From Xestospongia muta (Eukaryota; Porifera; Demospongiae; Haplosclerida; Petrosiidae), in NCBI GenBank assembly GCA_963693285.1, contig OY848921.1:1736001-1800000 (forward strand): a DNA stretch of 64,000 nucleotides. The letters are read 5' to 3'. A program made the position numbers and the translations under genes. Of the stretch, positions 11,041 to 23,553 are shown in pieces. The number at the start of each line of letters is the position of its first letter. The first letter of the stretch is position 1. The notes below the pieces were generated by a model. It ran no database searches, was not told where the DNA came from, and saw only the letters and a program-made list of their open reading frames with translations.

Positions 11041-13240
11041 GTAATAAGAATGCTAACAGTCACTGTGTCACAGTAGATATCGAGTTAATTGAGTCAAAAA
11101 TAGGCTGGCAATAAGAACGCTTACAGTTGTCTTGTCACACTAAATGTTGAGGTAATTGAGACTGGTATTAAGAGTGCTAATAGTCACTGTGTCACAACAG
11201 ATATCGAGTGAATTGAGTCAAAAATAGGCTGGCAATAAGAACGCTTACAGTTGTCTTGTCACACTAAATGTTGAGGTAATTGAGACTGGTATTAAGAGTG
11301 CTAACAGTCACTGTGTCACAACAGATATCGAGTGAATTGAGTCAAAAATAGGCTGGCAATAAGAACACTTACAGTTGTCTTGTCACACTAAATGTTATGG
11401 TAATTGAGACTGGTATTAAGAGTGCTAACAGTCACTGTGTCACAGTAGATATCGAGTTAATTGAGTCAAAAATAGGCTGGCAATAAGAACGCTTACAGTT
11501 GTCTTGTCACACTAAATGTTATGGTAATTGAGACTGGTATTAAGAGTGCTAACAGTCACTGTGTCACAACAGATATCGAGTGAATTGAGTCAAAAATAGG
11601 CTGGCAATAAGAACGCTTACAGTTGCTATGTCACACTAAATGTTGAGATAATTAAGACTGGTATTAAGAGTGCTAATAGTCACTGTGTCACAACAGATAT
11701 CGAGTGAATTGAGTCAAAAATAGGCTGGCAATAAGAACGCTTACAGTTGTCTTGTCACACTAAATGTTGAGGTAATTGAGACTGGTATTAAGAGTGCTAA
11801 TAGTCACTGTGTCACAACAGATATCGAGTGAATTGAGTCAAAAATAGGCTGGCAATAAGAACGCTTACAGTTGCTATGTCACACTAAATGTTGAGATAAT
11901 TGAGACTGGTATTAAGAATGCTAACAGTCACTGTGTCACAGTATATATCGAGTTAATTGAGTCAAAAATAGGCTGGCAATAAGAACGCTTACAGTTGTCT
12001 TGTCACACTAAATGTTGAGGTAATTGAGACTGGTATTAAGAGTGCTAACAGTCACTGTGTCACAACAGATATCGAGTGAATTGAGTCAAAAATAGGCTGG
12101 CAATAAGAACGCTTACAGTTGCTATGTCACACTAAATGTTGAGGTAATTGAGACTGGTATTAAGAGTGCTAACAGTCACTGTGTCACAGTAGATATCGAG
12201 TGAATTGAGTCAAAAATAGGCTGGCAATAAGAACGCTTACAGTTGCTATGTCACACTAAATGTTGAGGTAATTGAGACTGGTATTAAGAATGCTAACAGT
12301 CACTGTGTCACAGTAGATATCGAGTTAATTGAGTCAAAAATAGGCTGGCAATAAGAACGCTTACAGTTGCTATGTCACACTAAATGTTGAGGTAATTGAG
12401 ACTGGTATTAAGAGTGCTAACAGTCACTGTGTCACAACAGATATCGAGTGAATTGAGTCAAAAATAGGCTGGCAATAAGAACGCTTACAGTTGCTATGTC
12501 ACACTAAATGTTGAGGTAATTGAGACTGGTATTAAGAATGCTAACAGTCACTGTGTCACAGTAGATATCGAGTTAATTGAGTCAAAAATAGGCTGGCAAT
12601 AAGAACGCTTACAGTTGCTATGTCACACTAAATGTTGAGGTAATTGAGACTGGTATTAAGAGTGCTAACAGTCACTGTGTCACAACAGATATCGAGTGAA
12701 TTGAGTCAAAAATAGGCTGGCAATAAGAACGCTTACAGTTGCTATGTCACACTAAATGTTGAGGTAATTGAGACTGGTATTAAGAATGCTAACAGTCACT
12801 GTGTCACAGTAGATATCGAGTTAATTGAGTCAAAAATAGGCTGGCAATAAGAATGCTTACAGTTGCTATGTCACACTAAATGTTGAGGTAATTGAGACTG
12901 GTATTAAGAATGCTAACAGTCACTGTGTCACAGTAGATATCGAGTTAATTGAGTCAAAAATAGGCTGGCAATAAGAACGCTCACAGTCGCTATGTCACAC
13001 TAAATGTTGAGGTAATTGAGACTGGTATTAAGAATGCTAATAGTCACTGTGTCACAGTAGATATCGAGTTAATTGAGTCAAAAATAGGCTGGCAATAAGA
13101 ACGCTTGCAGTTGCTATGTCACACTAAATGTTGAGGTAATTGAAACTGGTATTAAGAATGCTAACAGTCACTGTGTCACAGTAGATATCGAGTTAATTGA
13201 GTCAAAAATAGGCTGGCAATAAGAAAAGCTTGCAGTTGTT
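11041..13240. repeat. 124-bp minisatellite in the leader intron of gene A (about 18 units)
   Basis: The marker AGGCTGGCAATAAGAA recurs from 11102 to 13210 with an exact spacing of 124 bp (18 occurrences). Each unit is a dimer of two related 57-66 bp half-units that share CTAACAGTCACTGTGTCACA-like cores. On the coding strand, half-units contain TTCTTATTGCCAG or CTTAATACCAG, which resemble 3' splice sites. The real acceptor (TTCTTATTACAG, ending at 11041) is the first half-unit of the array. Related arrays lie upstream of genes B, C and D. Confidence 0.92.
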
Positions 13241-13292
13241 ATGTCACAGCAGATATTGAAGTATTTAATCAAGAAGAGATTGGTAAAAAGAT

Positions 13293-13600
13293 TTAATTTC
13301 TGTTTTTGCTAAGACTATATGGCCTTACCACTGATGTATCACTTATATTAACAGAGATACAGAACAACAAGTAGATATCTTGGTTACTTATGACCACTGT
13401 AGAGAAAACCACTGACCGTGATAACAGATCTCTCTTAATTAGTCTTATTAAACTCTTGTTATTTTGAGATAGCAGCTTAGATAGCAATTTTAAATCTGTT
13501 AAAAGCTTTAAATGGATAAATGTGAGAGGATTCAGAGAACTTACCAGAAGAGCAGCCCCACCCTTTTGAAAACAACAAAAAATTAAGGTGGGGCTATCAA
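13293..13600 (-). promoter_or_regulatory. 5' leader exon/promoter block of gene A, with inverted repeat
   Basis: A strong minus-strand donor (CTTCTG then GTAAGT, exon end 13545) marks a non-coding leader exon. The intron runs to the acceptor at 11041 just above the ATG. Upstream of the donor are AGCCCCACC (13554-13562) and its exact complement GGTGGGGCT (13587-13595), able to form a hairpin in the leader or to bind a regulator. The whole block, with the conserved stretch 13293-13500, recurs at 22740-23000, 26190-26490 and 36593-36900, and in part at 25490-25630. The transcription start is not determined. Confidence 0.6.
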
Positions 13601-13858
13601 TAAAATTAACCCTTTATTTACTCCAATACTACAAAAGCTGAAGTAAATGAGGAGAAGTTAGACATGGATTTCTATCATTGATATCTAATATCAAAGTACT
13701 TTATAAGTGGGTTTACTTGTAGGCTGTAGTTATACAGTGAGAATTTGTATCCGAGTGAACCATAGCCATGATCATTTCAATTTTGAATTTTGTTTTTTAA
13801 TTTAGTACAAAATTAATGAAAATTGATTCATATATTATCAATAATTTGAAAATATTCA

Positions 13859-14840
13859 TTAATTGTTATCTATAGTTCCTAAGGGTTCTCCTTACTTCAT
13901 TCTCTCACCACATTGTACTCTAAATTTAAAACTAGAAGGAGCCTCAAATAATAACACAACAGTTGATCCAAAATTGAACCCGCCCACATGTTGACCTTTA
14001 ACGAGTTTCTCTCCTACTTTACCGAGACGTTTGTCAGTATAGGTATTGTATTTGTAGTGAGTGGTAACATTAGTTTGAAGTTCCTATAGATAGTGTGAAA
14101 ATAGTTACATCTAAATATGGAATATAAACACAATGGTTAGTATATATTACACTGTACACATTATATTTGATGTACCATCCGTCTTATCTGCTCTATATTT
14201 TATATACCTGATAAGAGTCCAAATAAATAGAGCCTACATTTAGTGCTCCTACTGCAGTGAGAGAGAAGTAATCATGTTGCCATTGACCAGATAACAGGAC
14301 TCTCTCATTGAAAGCAAACAGACCAGGCATAGTACGAACTGCCCAAGGAGACACTGTAAATAACTCACCTAGTAAGAGAGAAATAGTGTGAGGGAGAGAG
14401 AGAGAGAGACTCACCAGGAAAGTACCGATACATATGAACAGATCAATCAGTAGGTGAATGGAAATGATGATAGTCACCTGGTGACAAGTACAATACAGCT
14501 GTATGTAATACTGTGTTTTCATTTGATCGACCATATTTGGACAACACTCCTCTACCAAGGAAAGTCTGTAGAGAATATTGAACTCCTTTGACTTGTTCTA
14601 CTTGGTTATTCTTGACAGTTTCCACATACATAACGGTACCACATCAACAGGAGAAACCTGTATGGTGAGTAATGATGTTGTCATGGTTACCAACCTTTAT
14701 GACCTACCATTTAATGTACAGGATCTATTGGCCTAATATCGGGATTTATTTGACATTTAAATAGGTTTCTTAATGTTTCCTTAGCTTCGTGCATTTTTAC
14801 TTTAAAAAGCCATCTAATATTGAAAGTACAATAAAAAGTA
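13859..14840 (-). pseudogene. Phosphatidylserine decarboxylase pseudogene, truncated copy
   Basis: The last three exons and the end of exon 5 of PISD are present, aligned with 37165-38270. Lesions relative to the intact copy are a 2-nt insertion in exon 6 (near 14640, GATGTGGTAC for GATGGTAC) that shifts frame, TGG to TGA in exon 6 (CCTACTGAT then TGA), TAT to TAA near the end (about 13891), and loss of about 21 bp in exon 5. Exons 1-4 and most of exon 5 are missing because the duplicated block ends near 14840. The FNFGST processing motif is still visible. No functional enzyme can be made from this copy. Confidence 0.9.
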
Positions 14841-15213
14841 CTTTATTGTTTTTCATAAAATATATGCCTCTTGTCTTAGTTTGCTTGGTTCAGTGTAAGA
14901 TGATGAAGAGGTATCATAGTCATAATCTTAATATATAATATACTTTATGAAATGTTAAAGTGGGAACACAACACAACATCAGTTATTTAAATTGTAGTTG
15001 AAATTCTATGACACAATAATATCATTCTCAATTATTAACATTGCATTGATTGAAAATGAGTAATACAGCAGATTAACAATTATCTATGGTTAAAGTATAA
15101 GAAGTAGCTCTTCATTACTTACACTATATAAAAGTTAATAATAGTATGAGATAATCAAACTATAACAGATTGTTACAGACTACAAAATTAATACAGAAAT
15201 CAGCGAAAAGATA
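14841..15213. other. AT-rich spacer, no gene seen
   Basis: This lies between the end of the duplicated block (PISD pseudogene) and the stop codon of locus B. It is rich in short A/T runs. It probably includes the 3' UTR of B. No domain or RNA gene was recognised. Confidence 0.5.
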
Positions 15214-18200
15214 TTAGCGTAGATGTCCTTTCATGCATTTAGCAATATCTCTCAATATGTCATCATCTCCTTCCAACAGCACATCACAAACTTTAGTTAA
15301 ATATTGATCAGCATCTCTTTCATGTTTTATCCTTCTATAAATCTCACTGACTATTTTGCTGGCCTTTTTATAATCTGAATCTCCTTGTATGCTTGTGACA
15401 TCATCTACAAAAGTGACAGATAAAATACTTTGGCTCTTGAATTTATCTACTGTTCGATCAAGGTTTGGTTTAATGGCTTCAGCTAAATTGGCCATCTGTT
15501 TTCGAAATATTTCTGATGAAGTCTCTGTGGAAAGATAAATCAACAGCAATGTTTTCTACTAATCAACCCATAGCATGAAAATTGTCTCAAGGGGGCTAAA
15601 CTAGCACGAAAAAGAGGCAACTAATGTGATATAGTTATAAGCTTAAAGTGTACTGGCCGCAAAATGCTTAGACTTAATTCATAACATACCACTACATTGT
15701 ACATTCTGATAAAATACCTGATGCTACAAACATATTAATGCAGTAATATACGCAGTAGGTACAATGTAACCACAAATCTCTGATTACAGAATACAGTACA
15801 GCAATTGCTATTGGGTTATATATATAGATATACCTTTTTCATTAATCTGTAAATCTTCAGAAGGCCTTTCGTTGATACTTTGTTGCTCTATTTAAAAAAA
15901 TGTGAAATTTATAAATCGTTTGAAAGCACTCCCTTACGAGAGAGAATAATATGTATTTCTTTGATTTTGGCTTTCACTCCCATCAATGGAATAGTGTAGT
16001 CAAGCTTTGATGAGGAATGACTGCAGTCTGCAAAGATTGTTATCATAACGGAAGGGACAGAAGGATCAATAGCACCAAATCTGTCTACGTCACGTTTGGA
16101 TACCTGAATCACAAAACAAAATTAACATTACATTTTTTGTTGATGTATAAGCATTTACTAGTACAGGTGTTGTGTGTGGACAAATCTTCCATCCAGTGTG
16201 AGGATGATCATCAATAATAAGTTCAATCTGATCTTCTCTGTTTTGATCATGAAATTCAAAGGTTATATGTGCTCCTTCTTTAGCTTGTGAGTTAGAGCTT
16301 GTATACTAAATTATATAGAGAAATAGTTTTTATGAATTGTCAAATAAATACATACCCTATTGAGAGCTCTAAGATGTTTTGTAACAAAGAATCTCACTTG
16401 CCATTCACATTCTTTCTGTTTCTCATAAAAAATTTTCCCTACATAGATAGATGAAGGCCGGAAATGTTGCTTTAAAATAGCCCAAAAAGAAAAGCTTGAG
16501 AGTGAAATACTACCATAGTCATTGCCAGGGTAGAACTGTCCACCTTTTATTAGCTGAAACTGGTAAGGGAGTGAAGATTGTTGTATAGGAGCTCTAGCAA
16601 AACTCAAACTACTGATGTCGTCTTTATTGACTAAATGTGCACAATGTTGGATCTCTAGTTTCACTGATCTGAGAAGTGGCTTAGAGAAAGATATACAATA
16701 TACAGTGCTGACTAATTCTGTTCCCTCAGGTAATCGAAACTGTCCACCAATCAGTACCAGAACTGTCACTTCAATTTCACTGTCTGCTGAAGATAAAGTG
16801 CCTTGAGGAACATTAATCCTTAAACCATTCTCCTCCCAATTGATATCTTGAGAAATGACTCCTTGAATTTGGAACAACTTTTTGTCTGCTAAATGCACAC
16901 CTTGAGGAGAATCTGATATACTGAGAAAAATGAAATTTTAAAACTTGTAATATAAGTATTATTGCATATTAATAATAATATACAATATAATATAATTATT
17001 AAATGTATAAAATATATAACACTATATACTATATCAGTTATTATTTTTACAAATATGTACAAATCAACATTATATTAAAGTTAATGTTTATATTTTGTGT
17101 ATCTCACAACTTTTGTCTTAGATGACTGTCACTGAAAAGATTATAGTAATTATAGGGTTAATAAATAATATTATGACTTTCATGATCATGATATATATTA
17201 CTTTGATGAATACTTTATAATTGGAACTTTAATAACTAACTAACTAACAACAGCAACAATAATAATAGTAGTAGTAGTAGCAGTAACTTATAGAGTTCTA
17301 TTTGTCATTACAATGAATACTCTCTTATTATTAGTTTGTCAAATCTTACCTGTTGTATACAACTATTGTCTTATTATCAAAATCATCTTCTTCTTCTTCT
17401 AGATCAGAGATTTGTGCAATATCAGAGTCTGCTACTGATGAGCGTCCAGTTCCATAGCCTGACTCAGTAGAACCTGCTAATGACTTTTGATCATCGTTAT
17501 GGAAACCACCCATCTTATCTTTTTGAAAAAATGACACATCCACCATAGCTTCTCGAAGGAGTGACACAATGTTACGATGACCTTGTTGATGAGCAATATC
17601 CTGTGGTGTCATGCCTAACATGTCTCTTAAAAGTCGATTAGCACCACCTTCCAATAGTTGTCTAACAATATTCTCATATCCATATTGACTAGAAAGATGT
17701 AATGCTGTAGTACCAGTAGGAGTTTGATGGTCAATTTTAACTTGAGTCTTCAATAATTCTCTCACAACTTCATTATGTCCTGCAGCAGAAGCTATTAAAA
17801 GAGGTGTCCAGCCATTGGTCCTGGCTAGGTTAGGATCTGCTCCATTATTAACTAAGATAGAAACGACAGAAGAGTGACCATTCTGGCTAGCCAAATAAAT
17901 GGCTGTTACTCCACCTTTGTCTTGGGTATTTATTGGAACTTTCTTCTCTAGCAATAATTTAACGACATCACCATGACCAGATAGACTGGCTACCATAAGA
18001 GGTGTTCCACCTTTATCATGAGCTAAGTTAGGATCTGCTCCATTGCGAAGTAAGATAGAAATGACAGAAGTGTGACCATTACTGCTAGCAATGTAAATAG
18101 CTGTTACTCCATTTTTGGCTTGGGTATTTATTGGAACTTTCTTCTCTAATAATAATTCAACAACATCACAATGACCATTTTGACTGGCTACTATAAGAGG

Positions 18201-20690
18201 TGTTGCACCATCATTTCTGGCTAAGTTAGGATCTGCTCCATTGCTAAGTAAGATAGAAACAACAGAAGAGTGACCATTCTGGCTAGAAAGGTAAATGGCT
18301 GTTGCTCCATATTTGTCTTGGGTATTTATTAAAACATTCTTCTCTAATAATAATTCAACGACATCACCATGACCATTTTGACTGGCTATAATAAGAGGTG
18401 CTACACCATCATTACTAGCTAAGTTAGGATCTGCTCCATAGTGAAGTAAGATAGAAACGACAAAAGAGTGACCATTCTGGCTAGCTGAATAAATAGCTGT
18501 TACTCCATCTTTGGCTTGGGTATTTATTGGAACATTCTTCTCTAATAATAATTCAACGACATCACCATGACCATTTCCACTGGCTACTATAAGAGGTGTT
18601 ACACCATCATTACTAGCTAAGTTAGGATCTGCTCCATTGCAAAGTAAGATAGAAACAACAGAAGAGTGACCATTGAAGCTAGCAAAGTGAATAGCTGTTA
18701 CTCCATTTTTCTCTTGGCTATTTATTGGAACATTCTTCTCTAATAATAATTCAACAACATCACCATGACCATTTCCACTGGCTACTAGAAGAGGTGTTTC
18801 ACCACTATTAATAGCTAAGTTAGGATCTGCTCCATTGCGAAGTAAGAGAGAAATGACAGAAGAGTGACCATTCCCACTAGCAAAGTAAATGGCTGTTACT
18901 CCATTTTTGGCTTGAGTATTTATTGGAACATTCTTCTCTAATAATAATTCAACAACATCACCATGACCATTTCCACTGGCTAATATAAGAGGTGTTGCAC
19001 CATCATTACTAGCTAAGTTAGGATCTGCTCCATTGCTAAGTAAGATAGAAACAACAGAAGAGTGACCACTTTTGCTAGCTGAATAAATAGCTGTTGCTCC
19101 ATTATTGGCTTGGGTATTTATTGGAACATTCTTCTCTAGCAACAATTCAACAATATCACCATGACCATTTTGACTGGCTACTATAAGAGGTGTTGCACCT
19201 TCATTACTAGCTAAGTTAGGATCTGCTCCATTGCAAAGTAAGATAGAAACAACAGAAGAGTGACCATTGAAGCTAGCAAAGTAAATAGCTGTTACTCCAT
19301 TTTTGGTTTGGTTATTTATTGGAACATTCTTCTCTAATAATAACTCAACAATATCACCATGACCATTTTCACTGGCTACCATAAGAGGTGTTGCACCATC
19401 TTTCTGAGCTAGGTTAGGATTTGCTCCATTGGTAAGTAATGAGACAACAAAAGAGTAGCCATATTTACTAGCTATATACAATGCAGTAGTACCATCAATA
19501 CATTTCATTTTAGATACAGTAGATATTACTGTTTCACCTGACTGTGTTAGTAGGTTAGGATTACCACCTACTTCAAGAAGAAGAGATATAGCAGAAAGAG
19601 GGCCATCAGATTGTACAGCTCTCAACAGAGCCGAGTCAAGTGTCATATCATCTTGTGAGTCTTCATTGTTAAAGACTACAATAGTACCTACTGTTAGTGA
19701 GATGACTCCAATTGCCTTTAACATTTCATTTTCAAGTCTGGACAATCTCTCTGTCAGAATGAAGAAAGCTATGACTTCAGGAACACTCCACACAACACAC
19801 ATACAACCTTCTTTGACAGAAGTAACATTAAGATAATCTGTATATTCTTCAAAAAGGAGCTTTAACAGAAACTCACCATTCTCAAATGTGACATCTCGCC
19901 ACATTTCCTTTACTTTCAATACTACCTTGACTTTACTTGGTTTATTTGGTTTTATGTCATCAATAAAATCTTTTATTTTTGTTGACCTTTTAAATGAAGC
20001 TAAATCATCTTGATATTCCTGCACTCTATTGGGCAAGTCAGTGTCTGAAAGAAAATCTTCAATTATATCTTTGAGAGGTTTACATTTGAGGTAATGCCAG
20101 TGGTTATCTAGTATATTGAACAGCATGTTGTATGTGATTTGATCATCAGATAGATCTGGTAATGGCATTGGACTATTCTTTAGTCGTGTTTTTAAGTATC
20201 GATAAAATGGTAAAAGGTCTGTTAATCTTTCTTGAAAGTATTTAAATGCATCTGCAACTAATTTGGCAAATCTACGTTCAAAGTCACTGATTTTTTCCAC
20301 TGTGCCCTCCTTTACCTCAAATTCAATTGGTGGTTGGTCATCAGCTGTAGTTTGGTCACCAATTAAACCACTAGAACTTTCATGTTGTGAAGTGGATGGT
20401 ACTACATCTAGAATAGTAGCATACTTTGTTCTAATGTTCTCAGCAACTGCAGGATTGACTTTTTCTACTGCATCAGCTATTGTAAGCCATGAACGTACAG
20501 TGTTGGTTTGGTTGAGCCATTTTTGCAAAGAATGCATTTTGCGCTGCGCTAATTCAGAATATTGTGTCTCAATACTTTTAATATCGACATAAGATACTTT
20601 GAGATTTACAGCTACTTGATCCCATTCTACTACATCTCCCAGTTCATCACACAGTACATCAAAAGTAGGTGGACTTAGATTATCAGACAT
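15214..20690 (-). CDS. Death-domain/ankyrin/ZU5 protein B (six-exon model)
   Basis: The exons are 17350-20690, 16356-16920, 16159-16305, 15938-16103, 15834-15887 and 15214-15524. All five junctions keep phase (4584 nt, 1527 residues). Domains in order: death domain (about 1-95), middle region (about 105-365), ankyrin array with eight 66-residue pairs (about 385-1040), acidic linker, and ZU5 domain (about 1135-1215, with GLRINVPQGTL and a PEGTELVSTVYCISFSKPL core). A UPA-like stretch follows, then a last helical domain (about 1425-1527) with a CARD/death-fold pattern (LDRTVDKFKSQSILS ... CDVLLEGDDDILRDIAKCM). This order resembles classical ankyrins (ANK-ZU5-UPA-death) with an added N-terminal death domain. 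A short alternative end exists: readthrough at the donor to 17346, or the small exon at 17130. The last-domain identity is tentative. The join across 16921-17349 is predicted from splice signals and phase only. Confidence 0.78.
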
Positions 20691-20749
20691 TGTAAATTAT
20701 GAAATATAACAAATACTAAGAACTATAAAGTAAATAATGCAAGTCAAGA

Positions 20750-22745
20750 ATGGACAGTGATAATAAGATGCTAATAGTAGCTGTGTCACAGCAGATATCG
20801 ATACAACTGAGACTGGTATTGGGTGCACTAAAATTCACTATGTTCCCAATAGATATTGAGGCAATTGGACTGGTATTGAGAATGCTAACAGTTGCTATGT
20901 CACAGAAGATATTGAGACCTGTTTTCACTGGTATAGAGAACACTAACAGTTGCTATGTCACAATAAATATCGTGGCAATTGGGACTGTTATAGAGAAAGT
21001 TAACAGTTGCTATGTTACAGTAGATATTGAGGCTTATTGAGATTGGTATTAAGAATGCTAACAGTTGCTATGTCACAGAAGATATTGAGACCTGTTTTCA
21101 CTGGTATAGAGAACACTAACAGTTGCTATGTCACAATAAATATCGTGGCAATTGGGACTGTTATAGAGAAAGTTAACAGTTGCTATGTTACAGTAGATAT
21201 TGAGGCTTATTGAGATTGGTATTAAGAATGCTAACAGTTGCTATGTCACAGTAAATATTGTGGCAATTGGAATTGGTATAGAGAATGTTAACAGTCACTA
21301 TGTTACAGTAGATATTGAGGCAATTGAAACTGATATTGAGAATGCCAAATTAACAGTTGCTATGTCACAGCAGATATTGAGGCTTGTTTACACTGGTATG
21401 TAGAACGCTAACAGTTGCTATATCACAGTAAATATCGTGCCAATTGGAATTGGTATAGAGAATGTTAACAGTGGCTATGTAACAGTAGATAATGAGGCAA
21501 TTGAAACTGGTATTGAGAATACTAAATTGTTAACAGTTGCTATGTCACAGCAGATATTGAGGCTTGTTTACACTGGTATATAGAATGCTAACAGTTGCTA
21601 TGTCACAGTAAATATTGTGGCAATTGGAATTGGTATAGAGAATGTTAACAGTCGCTATGTTACAGTAGATATTGAGGCAATTGAAACTGGTATTGAGAAT
21701 ACTAACAGCTGCTATGTCACAGAAGATATTGAGGCCTGTTTACACTGGTATGTAGAACGCTAACAGTTGCTATGTCACAGTAAATATCGTGGCAATTGGA
21801 ATTGGTATAGAGAATGTTAACAGTCGCTATGTTATAGTAGATATTGGTAGATATTGAGGCAATTGAAACTGGTATTGAGAATGCTAACAGTTGCTATGTC
21901 AGAGTAGATATTGAGGCCTGTTTACACTGGTATAGATAACGCTAACAGTTGCTATGTAACAGTAAATATCGTGGCAATTGGGACTGTTATAGAGAAAGTT
22001 AACAGTTGCTATGTTACAGTAGATATTGAGGCTTATTGAGATTGGTATTGAGAATGCTAACAGTTGCTATGTCACAGTAAATATCGTGGCAATTGGAATT
22101 GGTATAGAGAATGTTAACAGTCGCTATGTTACAGTAGATATTGAGGCAATTGAAACTGGTATTGAGAATGCTAACAGTTGCAATGTCAGAGTAGATATTA
22201 AGGATTGTTTACACTGGTATAGAGAACGCTAACAGTTGCTATGTAACAGTAAATATCGTGGCAATTGGGACTGTTATAGAGAAAGTTAACAGTTGCTATG
22301 TTACAGTAGATATTGAGGCTTATTGAGATTGGTATTGAGAATGCTAACAGTTGCTATGTCACAGTAAATATCGTGGCAATTGGAATTGGTATAGAGAATG
22401 TTAACAGTCGCTATGTTACAGTAGATATTGGTAGATATTGAGGCAATTGAAACTGGTATTGAGAATGCTAACAGTTGCTATGTCAGAGTAGATATTGAGG
22501 CCTGTTTACACTGGTATAGAGAACGCTAACAGTTGCTATGTCACAGTAAATATCGTGGCAATTGGAATTGGTATAGAGAATGTTAACAGTTGCTATGTTA
22601 CAGTAGATATTGAGCTTTTTTGAGATTGGTATTGAGAATGCTAACAGTTGCTATGTCACAGTAGATGTTGTGACTGGTATTGAGAAAGCTAACTGTTGTT
22701 ATATCAGAGCAGATAATGAGGCCTGTTGAGACTGGCTAATGTATC
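20750..22745. repeat. 57-58 bp minisatellite in the leader intron of gene B (about 34 units)
   Basis: Units follow the pattern CTAACAGTTGCTATGTCACA, then GTAGATATTGAGGCAATTG, then ACTGGTATTGAGAATG. Several variants alternate (for example TAAATATCGTGGCAATTGG, and GGCCTGTTTACACTGG), and blocks of several units are repeated as larger cassettes. It is homologous in sequence and position to the array of gene A but without the strict 124-bp dimer. Confidence 0.88.
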
Positions 22746-23030
22746 ACTTATATTAATAGAGATATAGAACAACAAGTAGATATCTTCGTTACTTATGACT
22801 ACTGTAGAGAAAAGCACTGACCGTGACAACAGAGCTTTCTTTATTAGTCTTATTTGACTCTTGTTATTTTGAGAGAGCAGCTTAGATTGCAAATTTAAAT
22901 CTGTTAAAACGATAAATGAATAAATGTTAGAAGATTTGAGAGAACTTACCAAAAGAGCAGTCTCGCCCCTTTTTGAAACAACAAAATTAAGGTGGGCTTC
23001 CATTAAAATTTAACCCTTTGTTTACTCCTA
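22740..23030 (-). promoter_or_regulatory. 5' leader exon/promoter block of gene B
   Basis: This matches the block upstream of gene A, with a donor (exon end 22950). The inverted repeat found in A, C and D is degraded here (left arm GTCTCGCCCC, right arm GGTGGGCTT). Homology to the other blocks stops near 23035, where the EF-hand gene 3' sequence begins. Confidence 0.5.
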
Positions 23031-23034
23031 TAAT

Positions 23035-23553
23035 AATTTGGTTAATTAAATTGTGTCAAGTGATAAAAGTTTATGGATAATAATATATTGATTAATTTTT
23101 TATAATTCATAATAAAAATATAATAAGAGTTTACTTAACTTTAGATGTCAAGTAATAATTAATCTGTTCAAGGAACAATCATAAATATCAAAAAATAACA
23201 CCTCCAGAATGATTGAGTCACCGAGTTATTATGTACAAGTCTCCTAAGAATATGTCTCTTCTCTAATCGGAATTGGCTTCTATAGAAGTAATAGAAAAGA
23301 AAGTAATTTAGTTGATTCAGAATTATAGTTTGGGTAAATAAAGTTTAACTTCAAATATCTGGTAAAATAATTATTTCATTGTTGAACTTGAAAAGATTCT
23401 GTGGCTATCAAGTTATGTATTTCATTGTGTAAGCTTAGGAGTTCAGAGTGTTGTAATTTTCTATCATTGCTCAAATCATAGTATTTAAATTTCTGTCTCC
23501 TAATAGAAGACAATACCATGATTACCATCAGGTAAAAATTAGGAAATAGATCT
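23035..23553 (-). repeat. Duplicated 3' part of the Kazal/EF-hand gene, fused to locus D
   Basis: This aligns with about 670-1210 of unit 1: the EF-hand exon, the intron, the final basic-tail exon and downstream AT-rich DNA. It supplies the 3' end of the chimeric locus D. Relative to unit 1 it has a deletion of the second EF-hand loop and a 9-bp duplication (VIM in place of V near 23515). Confidence 0.85.

Noticed and set aside
11041..13240. CRISPR-like regular spacing
   Set aside because: The whole 124-bp unit repeats with no unique spacers, and the context is an animal gene intron.
13293..13487. Repeated ORF MLSKLLSQNNKSLIRLIKR (also at 22704, 25375, 26190, 36593)
   Set aside because: It lies in the predicted leader intron; its frame is not maintained at the ends and its conservation follows the duplicated leader block.
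14193..14631. Two overlapping ORFs read as separate small genes
   Set aside because: They are pieces of PISD exons 6 and 7 in shifted frames, caused by the 2-nt insertion in the pseudogene.
20716..22232. Short ORFs repeating NSCYVTVNIVAIG in the gene B array
   Set aside because: Translation of minisatellite units; frame changes between units.
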